Positions 55,214 through 64,000 of a stretch of 64,000 nt of DNA are shown here, one piece after another. The notes under the pieces are model-generated. The model was not told the origin of the DNA, searched no databases, and saw nothing but the letters and a program-made list of their open reading frames with translations. The position numbers and the translations under genes were made by a program. Position 1 is the first letter of the stretch. The number at the start of each line of letters is the position of its first letter. Origin of the DNA: Chrysoporthe austroafricana (lineage: Eukaryota; Ascomycota; Sordariomycetes; Diaporthales; Cryphonectriaceae); the NCBI GenBank assembly GCA_001051155.2, contig JYIP02000001.1, positions 3,658,001 through 3,722,000 on the forward strand. Direction: 5' to 3'.

Positions 55214-56459
55214 CTCTGCGCTTGCGGGGGCCTCACTTGGAATTCATAATAAATGAGCCGGACGATTTGCGTGGCCTGGGCTTGCGCCTGCAAGAAGCAC
55301 ATAAGATGGTAGAACGAGCGTGGGGCACAACGCTCCTAAGTTAAAAGGCCTAGGGAAAACGATTGCCAAGGATGACGTTGAGTCAAGCTAGAGAAACTAC
55401 CCGAAGTTTTCCGCGCTCTAATGCAGCTCATTGAGTCAGCGACGCCAAATTTCTTGCTCACGTATCTCAAGCTCCGTCTAGCGGTCAGGACGTTGTAGAT
55501 GTTGACTTGCTCCTCTTCTAGTTAATATTGCTCAGAACAAAAAAAAAAAGCCTTGCAACTCGCTCTGCAAGGCTCAACTACATTCGAGCCTTCACCCATG
55601 ATTCGCTGTTTCGAAATTCCGTGCTGAAAGTATGATGACAGTGGCGCGATACATAAATTACATCAGATATACGCTTCGACAACAGTTGTTTTGAGGTGTG
55701 TTCAATTGTCTAACAGCGCTCAGAGAGGGTGTCACTGGGAGTGAAACATGAGCGAATGGCCTGCTTAAAGTCGCGTTGATTCAACGGAGCGGATGACGGG
55801 CCGGAGGCAGCTTGCCGGCCGACGGCCCGGAGTGTTCTAAATACTGTTCACTGCAAAAGTTTCTCGAGGAGGGATTGGCCAGTTTTGAAATCCGAAGCAA
55901 GGATTGGTCGAACTCTACGTGCGAAGTACCTACAGGGCTCCTCCCCTTAAATAAAATCCCACGTGGTTGGTGAAAGGTAACGAGGAAGGCATGCTATCGC
56001 GATTGCCCATTTAGGAAATCTTAATATGGCAAGTAGTAGGCAAAGGGGGTCCAGAAGGTTTTCTCCTAGGATATCGCCAGAGCTTCTAAAAATTGAAAAC
56101 TTTACTATATTTGCAAATAACCTATGTCAAGCTATCAATTTTACAACTAGTACTATCGCCATCGCTATCGACAACGCGATCGGTATTTATTAAGCTTCAA
56201 CAAACCTATTGCTTGTTACGAATACGTTTGTCACCTCCGGGACCATCCTCCCTCCACCCGTTGATTATTTATCCGTTCATTTGCCCGGCTGATAACTGAA
56301 TGAGCGGATTAGGACTGTTTTATGTATTGCTTCGTCAGCTGCAGAGGAGCCAAAATATTTACAAGGGTTCTGGATATGTACAATGCGAAAAGGGGGGGAG
56401 GGGTTCGAGGCGTCTCAATAGCATCCTAAGAACACACGAGGCGGTTGTCCTCGAGTCCC
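55214..56459. other. Intergenic region
   Basis: Upstream region of the MFS gene and 3' flank of the polygalacturonase gene. Relatively AT-rich between 55500 and 56300. No gene was recognised. Confidence 0.5.
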
Positions 56460-57780
56460 CTAGCAGTAGGCCTCAGCAGCGCTGGGCTCGTTGATACAAT
56501 CAGTACCCTTGCCACCTGTCACATCGACACTCTCCCAGGTCCAGCTAGAGCAAGAGCTAGTAGAGCCGCAGTCGATCCAGACGGTGTAGGCAGTGTCCTC
56601 GACTGTGCCAGTGACGCCGTCTAGCTCAAAGTCCGTGATGGGGACACCGGTTGTCGCATCATCTCCGTCGTAGGCCTGGGTAACGTAGATACCGTACTTG
56701 GTGATATCCTTAAGCGTAATATCTTTGTAATAGATGCCCTTGACCGTACCAGTGTCGCCTGAGATGGTCTATGGGTTCAAAGAGAGTTAGCACACTTGCG
56801 GTGCGAGAATCCTAGGTAAGGACTATTCAAGGTATCAAGGGCTCTTACCTTAATGCGGACACCATTCTGGGAGTTTTCGACTGTTGAAGACAGGAAATAG
56901 ACCTCCTCAACTACGTTATCAGAACGACCACCAACGGAGCCGATGGAGAGACCGTGGCCGCCGGAGCAAAAGCCGCCGGTGAATGTAATGTTCGTGCCTG
57001 AGTTTACCGCAACGCAGTCATCTTGGTTGTAGCAAGTCGCGCCTGTAATTGTCTGCTGTGTGTTAGAATGGTATTATGACGAGCGAGGTGGTACTAGGTA
57101 ATTTGGTAAAGATGGGTAATGGGGTACAGAATAAAAATTGGACAATTACCAACCAAATCTGTAGAGCTGCCTATGTCAAAGCAATCCGTGTTGGCCGCAA
57201 GGCCATTCGTATCACCATCGGTTCCGTTAATCGTGACATCGGTCAGGGTGAGCGTGTCAGCATTGTTGATAGAGAACACCTGGTGAGGAGGGTTCAGGAT
57301 GTAAATGTTCTCGATCGTAGAAGACGTAAGGTCGTGGGCCTGGAAGAACTTGGGCTTCGAAATACCATCGTCGCCCTCACCGTCCCACCACAGAGCACCC
57401 TGGCCGTCCAAGACGGCGCCGGTTTCTCCAGTGACCTTGATGTCGGTGCCAGAAACAGCGAATAGGGGCCCGGCCCACTCTTCGAATTCCCACTTTGTGG
57501 TACCCTCGAAGATAACGACCGTCCCGTCCTCAAGATCAGTCATATCCAGAGTCTCGCCGGCGGGGACAGTAAGCCCGTCGAGGATGATGGTGGAACAAGA
57601 TGCCTTGGACTTGCTGGCGGAGGAATACCCTGCAGTTCCCGTAAATGTGCAGGTTGCAGCACGCTCCTCGAGGGCACGCTCAACCTCCATCGGGCTGGGA
57701 GCCGGCGTGGGCGCGGGAGCAGGCTTGGCCATGACGGCCAAAGCGCCCGCGAGGGCGGCCATAGAGAGCTGGAGTTGCAT
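56460..57780 (-). CDS. Secreted endopolygalacturonase (GH28)
   Basis: Exons in reading order 57780..57154, 57052..56849, 56768..56460, 379 residues. Introns of 101 and 80 nt join as [18 protein letters not shown] and NGVRIKTISGDTG, both phase 0. A signal peptide is followed by an Ala/Pro-rich propeptide ending at [12 protein letters not shown] (a probable KEX2-like or similar processing zone). All four active-site motifs are present: [20 protein letters not shown] and RIK. Cysteines match the family, including the C-terminal [13 protein letters not shown]. The enzyme hydrolyses alpha-1,4 bonds of polygalacturonic acid outside the cell, complementing the pectate lyase at 4.4 kb. Expression in such genes is usually pectin-induced and glucose-repressed, but no specific site was identified here. 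Confidence 0.97.
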
Positions 57781-60700
57781 TATGATACTATGCTTAGTAC
57801 AAACGATTGTCAAATAGAAAAGTGTGATATTCAAATTATTGTATATCAAAGAGTGACTGTGCCAGATAGAGACCAGTTTCTGCAAACGCAATCCTCGGGA
57901 GGGCTCTCAGGCTTTTAATGTTTTTCCATGGCTGCTCCTTGAGACGAAAGACAAGTGCTGGTGAGACTAAACATCCGAGAAAACCACGACTTCCTTCTCT
58001 CCTTCACCCCACTCCTTCGCCTTCCAGAGACTGCCGGAAATGACTCTCGGAAGACATCCTACAGATTCAGGTGAGAATATGCCTCGCGGAACAACGCCCC
58101 TGAATCTTGTCCTAGTGGCAAAGTCATGTGGATCCTATTCCCATATCCAGCACCTCCCAGTTGCCCGCGCCGACGAGTCCGCGTAGCGAAACGTTATCAT
58201 AGCGGTCTATGAAAATAGTCGCTTTGTGATTTGCGGCGGTCATGAACTAGTTCTTCCACATTAACTTCGGTCACGAATGTCAGAAACCTATATATATATA
58301 TGCACATATTATAAGGGAGTGAGAGCTGAGGATCTCACTTGGCAAGTGTGATAGGTAAGGAGCCGCACTTTCCCTCAGACGTTGGCATTGTGCTTGTTTG
58401 GTGGAGCTGCTGCTGATCCGGAGATGAACCGATTTCATGCAGGGGCAATCAATCGACCCGCTTGTCTGGGTCAGTCTCCACGGAGCCCCACGAGATCAGC
58501 AAATACTCAGTACTATGCCAATTGTGTACAGTATCAGCATCTCCGCACGATATAAATGCCGTTAGTAGATTGGTGGAAATCCGGAAAAAGATGACATTTT
58601 GTGCTGGGTCGTGAAAACTTAAAAGCACCACGTCGATATACCATCCAGTCAGACCTTGGTCATCGATATTATCGACAAGCAGACAATGGCGGCATATTTG
58701 CCCTCGCTCCAGCTGAATTTGGACACTGATAAAATATATCTAAAATCCCAGCGAACCCATCTACGGGCTTGTGTCTTCGAAGTGGCTAGGAGCTTGGTTT
58801 TAGCGATACTCGTCACTTGCGATGATGTTAAGTGAAAACTTGGTCGTCAATGGTCTGGTGACCCCGGCAGATATGGGCAGTAAAAGAGGAAGGCGCTTGC
58901 CTCTCTGCAGAAGGGATGCTGAGTGCCGGGCTCAAACTGCGGAGAATATCTCTAGGAATAGAAAGGGGGAGTGCTGGCAGGCGCTGGTGGATGCACAATG
59001 GCGTGGCATTTTCTACTCGGGCAGCCGGGATCCATACCAAGACACCATCGCAGATCAGCAGAAAGCTTAGCCTGTGGGAACAGTCGCCCCTGTTTGCGGA
59101 TAAGCGAAGGCATGTCTTGCGCTGTCAGTCGTTCTCAAGGTCATTTCAAATAATCCGAAATCTGCTCATTCAGGTGCCAGCCCCCGGGGGGGGCCGGGAC
59201 AGACATCGAAGAGGTAGAGCATGAGCCAAACTTGTCGGCGTGAGAGGATGCCAGAGGCTACGGCCGATGGCACGGATACGGTCTTGTGAGGCGCGACCAT
59301 TTGCTTATTCAATGATCAGCTAGGCAAATGAGCGAAGAAATAATAAACTGAGCGGAAGACGGTTCTGGAGGCGACAGATGTAATCGTAACGATCAATGGT
59401 ATTGATACGTACCTGTCTGAAATAGACGCCGATGGCGATGGCGGCGGTAGCGATAGTATTAGTTGCAAGGTTACCAGCTATATAATTTCCACTTTCTAGA
59501 AGTTTTGGCAATATCCTGGGGAGGGGGGGGGGGTTCCTGGACGCCCTTTGCCTGCGGCGCCTGCCTGCTTGCGACGCCTGCCACTTAATTACTATACCTG
59601 CTACTTCCTACATAGGCAATCGCAATAGCACACCTTCCTCTTTTCCAACAATATTGGACATGCTCGCGGGACACCTTGGCGATCTTTGACGCACAATCTG
59701 GGCCCTTAAATTCGCTGGTAATCACACTTCTCGTTCAGCTCAAACATCAAACTCCAGGAGTAACGGGCACGTTCCTCGTTGACGATACTTGCTGCGACCT
59801 ATTGTCCCCTCGTTTTCAGTCTTCTCTGGCCAGCCACCTACCTCCATCCATTGAGGCTTGTAAGTCTCGATCCTCCGTTAATTACCGCACTAAAAGACTT
59901 TGCCGTGTATTACCATCCTTCTTCGGTGACTGTGTGGTTAAATCTTCAACAGGGGCAAAATTACGAGGAAGACAAATCGAGGACATCAAGTCAGAGCCAG
60001 CAGTCTTACGGTTCATGAAACTCTTTTATTTTCTGGGTGACATGTGGTCATAGTAACAAGGCTTGAATGAAAAATCGGCACCAGCAGAGCTGAAGTTTGT
60101 CCACTTTCTCTGCGGGCTTGCTCTGATGGGCTCAGATTCTGCTGTTTCGGTATTACTAAGAGCTCATCAGTTGGCGAGATCAAGGAGACTTTACATGAGC
60201 ACGCTTGCTCAGCACATCATGAAAACCAAGATGGCGTGTTCGATCGTGACAAGAACCAGGGACATCTCATCAACGCTTCTGTGCGTCTTTAACGAACAAC
60301 ACTGGTGCTCTCGGGGATCTGTATGAGCTTCAGTAGTTTCCATTATCAGAAGTTTCGAAGCAAGTCATATTCTCCAGGATCCAGACTAAGTGACAGCCAT
60401 GGTCTCTACTCGGAGCTCAATCTGCTGGATGACTTAAGCTATATGTGGCAAGACGGCCATGTCACATTTGACGAAGACTTTGACTCGGCGATGCGTGCTG
60501 CAATATGGGAGACGACGCGGCCATTATAGTGAGTTTCTTCTCGATCCTCACGAAGAAAACATCGACACCGAGCAGGCAAGTCACTCTATATGGGCGCGGC
60601 CTCTCCTAGCATTAGCGTTATGAAATACTGAAGCTGAAGTCTGATCCAACAAGATAAGACTTTATGAGGCCTATAGAGAGAATTATTACCGGCAAAGTTC

Positions 60701-61350
60701 TTCCATTGTGGAACGAATTTTCGGCTTCGTGTTATCATTCAGGTGCAAGCATATCTCCATTGACGTATTGCGATAAAATCTAGCTTTTGCGGGCGGCATT
60801 TTCACCGGTGTGCAATTCTATTCAAATTGTACTTTCTTAGTCGCTTTTTTTTATTGCACCTTCCCTGCTGACCTTGCGTGCCTCTCATTTCACCACCTCA
60901 CTTGTCCAGGCGGGAGATCTTGGTGCTCTACCTAAGCTACAGAGGTAGTGGGAAGCCAAAGACTTACATCTTGCTCAGTTTGTGAGGATTTTTAGTCATT
61001 ACGCTTAGGTCTGAACGCATCTTGTACCTAATTGTTAGTAATTACGGACCCAAATCCTGAGACACATCCGCCCTTTGTGCAAGTGAACATGGCGAAATAG
61101 TTTGAAGAAACAGATATCTCAAAAGCGTGCTAGATTTCTTTCTCGTAAACTGAACTTCTCAGCACAGACGAAGTCCGATAGATCGCTGCTTTCGCGTTCA
61201 TTCCATGATCTCCTTCCACTCTCTTCTCCCCTCAAAGTCAACAAGTATCCTTCCGGTCTCCTACGAGCATGGTCTCTAGAAGAAAGAGAACTCATGTCCA
61301 GCGGACTCATCTCTGATATCTGTCGAAGCAGATTCCAATGCCACTTGAAG
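57781..61350. other. Gene-poor region of about 3.6 kb
   Basis: Only short frames. A weak candidate frame at about 59676-60053 lacks an ATG. A short TA microsatellite lies at about 58291-58300 and a G-rich run (GGGGAGGGGGGGGGGG) at about 59519-59534. No domain was recognised. Confidence 0.45.
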
Positions 61351-61973
61351 TTATCGGCCTTTCAGTCCTTGGCTCGCTCCATGGGCTTTGATTGGATGAC
61401 CAGATGAAGATCTTGGAGTGTGCGCAGATTCGTACTGAAGTCGGACATTTTGATCAAATCGATCTCTGGGAAAAGTAGATTGTGGGGCAGCGGAGTTGAG
61501 CTGCACTCGTGACTTATGCTCGGTGGTGCTGCGGCAAGTCTCAAGAGATTCGCTACACCGACGGCTTTGCCGCGTCTTGGGGGTATCAACAACATCGCCA
61601 GGCAGTTCTTCTTCTGGAGTTTCGCAGGCGTCCAAGCTCTGTTTAACTTGCCATCTCCTCCGCAATTGCCTAATTCCCCAGGTCGCGATTATGCCGTAGA
61701 CCAGCATGAAAAGAGTGACCACTCCGACTATTATAGATGCTTGCCAATTGATCGTATTTGAGTCTGAGCATATGTACTTGGAAATGAGCAACGGCACAAC
61801 GACACCGCTCACTATAACGCACACAATGGCAAAGACGATGCTAATGACGGCAACCCACTTGTATCTTGGGATCCCTTTCAGAGATTTGGTCCTGTCGCCG
61901 TCAGCTAGTGTCGAACCTTTAAAAGAAGCCTTCGGCGCTATTTAATATCTTACGAGTTATTCATTGCCGTCAT
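61351..61973 (-). CDS. Small two-pass membrane protein of unknown function
   Basis: Exons 61973..61954 and 61891..61351, 186 residues. The first exon is only 20 nt (MTAMNNS). The 62-nt intron has GTAAGA, a GCTGAC branch and GACAG, and restores the frame into TKSLKGIPRYKWVAVISIVF. Two hydrophobic segments (about residues 18-40 and 55-78: VAVISIVFAIVCVIVSGVVV and ASIIVGVVTLFMLVYGII) flank a short Cys-containing loop. A basic, Ser/Arg-rich cytosolic tail of about 100 residues follows. I recognise no family. The canonical splice signals and membrane topology support a real gene. It has the same orientation as the membrane-protein gene at 62562-63228. Confidence 0.6.
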
Positions 61974-62561
61974 TTTCGCGTTGAATAATTGTGGACTTGA
62001 GAGTTGTGTTGAGTTTCTGGTGATGGATGGTGTTGGTGAAGTCTGTTGCAAGAACGACAGCAGAAGCCATCAAAGGCGTTATTCCCAAGCATTTCAATTT
62101 TATATAAGTAACAGTCTCCTTGTGACGGGCTTATAAGTTACAGACATCTGTCTGTGACACGTCCACTGTATAGGCACCTCATGACGGACAAGACAAATTC
62201 ACTTTTCGAATTCCTGTGAGTTACTGTATATGTACGATACTCCCAATATGGCTGAATAACTGTGTAATCACAGTGCATTGCCAAATCCTCGTGCTGATTG
62301 GATTGCAATAACTGCGGAGATAGGTATGGAGGACTGAGCCTACTTGATTTAGCAGCAGGCCCATGGGAAATGATATCTGTGATGCTGTATCTGCCTACGC
62401 AAGTATCGAAGGGAAAGTCATGCTCACTTTCTGGTAATTAAGAATATGTGAAACAATATTTTCTCATCGTCGCTTTCGATTGGCTTGCATATAAACGCAA
62501 TATCCTCGCTCAATGTCTCAGTTGAGCAAAAGCGGCTTTGTTGCAGATGTCTCCTGCATTT
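61974..62561. other. Intergenic region
   Basis: About 590 bases between two minus-strand membrane-protein genes. No coding sequence is seen. Confidence 0.5.
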
Positions 62562-63228
62562 CTACCGAGAAAGCTTCCCAGTGTTCACATCAAACAGCTC
62601 GACTGGTACGAATCCTGGAACTGTAAAAGTCTTAGACGTTACACTCGTTTGATTGAGGATTCTTCTCGTTGGCTTGGCATGTGACTTCTTCCTGCTTGCG
62701 TACTTCTTTGCTCTCCTTCTGACAGGCTCTGCTGCTTTGGGTTGGTGACGGCACCCACAACAGTTTAAAACCCACCTATACCGCACAAGTCCCATGATGA
62801 TGCCTAACCCTGACGAGGAGGAAGCCCCTAAAGTACTCTGCCGCGAGGATGAGCGGACCATCGAGTATTGAGCAGACGCTTTCTGACCGATAGACTTGCA
62901 GTCGAAGTCTCTGGCAAGGCTAATGAAGCAAATCATCAAGACCAGTGTAGTAATCAGATAGCCAACCAGAAGTCTATGTCGCTTCAGGAAAGGTGTGAAG
63001 CACCTATCAGCCATTTTGTCAGCCAGGGCCTGTCACCTTGCATATAATCTTGTTTCTGTGATTTACAAATTTGGCGTCTGAGGCAGTTTCGGAGACCTTG
63101 GATGGTTGGGGTGTGGGTGGTTTAGATATCGCTGGACAATGGTACCGCTTCGCATAATCTGCTTTTTCGTTTTTGAGCGCATGGATACGGTGCAGTAAGC
63201 CATGCTTCAATGAAGAGAATTTAGGCAT
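62562..63228 (-). CDS. Small membrane protein of unknown function
   Basis: Exons 63228..63037 and 62981..62562, 203 residues. A 55-nt intron (GTGACA donor, CTGAC element, pyrimidine-rich tract before TGAAG) joins KIICK to RHRLLVGYLITTLVLM in phase 0, turning two short frames into one protein. It has a polar basic N-terminus, one clear transmembrane helix (LLVGYLITTLVLMICFISL), a Ser-rich stretch, a second weakly hydrophobic patch (GLGIIMGLVRYRW), a CCGC motif and a strongly basic tail (RRRAKKYASRKKSH). No family was recognised. An alternative is a 150-residue protein starting at 63014 (MADRCF). Confidence 0.5.
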
Positions 63229-64000
63229 AGACGAAAGAGTATAAAGACAAAAAAAAGAATTGCCCAGCGATTCCTGTCGCAGGTCACAATCTATGGGACA
63301 TCGATTGATCCTAGACTATGGCTCCCATCCATAAGTTGGTCTCTTGTGCATCAAAAATGAAGAGCTCGTGCAACTACCTGACAGGACTGCGCTTTGTTAC
63401 CCAGTCCACAGACTTTAGGCAGATGCGTTCAACTTGGATAACACTGGACAGTTGCACAGGAAGACGACACCAGAAAATTAGGTTCAGAACGGAGCAATAG
63501 TGCCACAAAACCTCTCATCAGAACCGTTGTTTGACATAGGAGAAGACAGGGGGCCTGTTCGTTCCGGAGACGGAGGGGAGGCAATAGGATCAAGGTGTGT
63601 TGTTGGGGAGGGTTGGCGCGAGTACAAGAACTTCCTCTATTAGTTCTATGGGTTTTTCTTTACGGGAACAATGAATGACCGCAATACACCAGAGATCTTA
63701 CAGTCCCTCCGAGGGTGCATCGGATAAAATAGAAAGAATCCATACGGAGCCAAGACCGTGAGGTCGCCGAGCGAGAGGCTGTTTCCTGGCCCGGTCTCTT
63801 AGTATGCACGGGATCCATGGTTGCGGATGGTCAGCTTCCGTTAGCACCAGAGCTGTGCAGGGTCATGCCAAGTTCTGCTTCTGAGCATCTTGAAGAGAGT
63901 GGTGCGCGTTCTAGCTATGTTGTTGTAGTCAGGTGCCGAGGCTGAGAGGTCGATAAAGCCTTGTGGGGCTGTCCATCGCTTAGAGTCAAGTCGAGAACTG
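63229..64000. other. Right edge, no gene recognised
   Basis: Upstream of the last membrane-protein gene. Short frames only. No tRNA or repeat was seen. Confidence 0.45.

Noticed and set aside
59676..60529. Possible small multi-exon gene on the + strand
   Set aside because: The first frame lacks an ATG, the candidate introns are 37 or 90 nt with weak context, and the assembled protein resembles nothing.
1..64000. tRNA genes, rRNA, CRISPR arrays, telomere repeats, intact transposons, polyketide/NRPS cluster
   Set aside because: Looked for by eye through their hallmark motifs (GGTTCGA arms, regular spacer repeats, TTAGGG runs, transposase/RT motifs, KS/A domains) and not found; a tRNAscan or profile search could still reveal something small.

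Overview
The window is nuclear DNA of a filamentous ascomycete (Pezizomycotina, most likely a Sordariomycete). The evidence is short GT-AG introns of about 50-120 bases with CTAAC/CTGAC-type branch points, a HUL5-type HECT ligase, a poly(A)-binding protein with the filamentous-fungal acidic insert in RRM4, a mitochondrial uS7 gene, and fungal families such as SERAC1-type hydrolase-NACHT-ankyrin proteins, GH92, GH125, nitronate monooxygenase and P450. A secreted PL1-type pectate lyase and a GH28 polygalacturonase suggest a plant-associated or plant-degrading lifestyle. No tRNA, rRNA, CRISPR array or intact transposon was found. All exon structures were worked out by eye from frame, splice sites and family conservation.

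Layout. 0.4-3.6 kb: an NLR-like hydrolase-NACHT-ankyrin gene with one in-frame stop before the ankyrin part and a decayed repeat behind it. 4.4-5.6 kb: secreted pectate lyase. 5.9-6.8 kb (-): acyl-protein-thioesterase-like hydrolase with a stop codon and a replaced nucleophile. 7.3-8.8 kb (-): DUF2461 protein. 9.4-12.4 kb (-): membrane-anchored GH92 alpha-mannosidase in seven exons. 13.8-14.4 kb (-): small membrane protein. 15.2-17.5 kb (-): universal stress protein with a long disordered N-terminus. 19.5-20.5 kb (-): mitochondrial ribosomal protein uS7. 23.2-23.9 kb (-): mini-protein with a dsRNA-binding-like fold. About 23.9-29.8 kb: gene-poor. 29.8-31.4 kb (+): nitronate monooxygenase. 31.7-33.7 kb (-): F-box protein. 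34.1-35.9 kb (+): P450. 37.1-39.6 kb (+): fungal membrane protein with a probable GC-AG intron and an overlapping upstream reading frame. 40.9-43.3 kb (-): PAB1. 45.2-48.8 kb (+): HUL5. 49.5-49.9 kb (+): small secreted protein. 50.1-52.2 kb (-): GH125 mannosidase. 53.8-55.2 kb (-): MFS transporter. 56.5-57.8 kb (-): polygalacturonase. 61.4-63.2 kb (-): two small membrane proteins.

Housekeeping genes (uS7m, PAB1, HUL5) are interspersed with accessory genes. I see no co-oriented biosynthetic cluster. The links between genes are thematic: two type II membrane-anchored exo-mannosidases (GH92, GH125) for mannan or N-glycan trimming, and two secreted pectinases (PL1, GH28). The NLR gene and the nearby thioesterase-like gene each carry a stop explained by a single C-to-T change in a CpA context, as repeat-induced point mutation would produce. 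The most unusual points are those two lesions, the recent ankyrin-repeat expansion, the candidate GC-AG intron, the dsRBM-like mini-protein, and the A-rich tracts upstream of PAB1.
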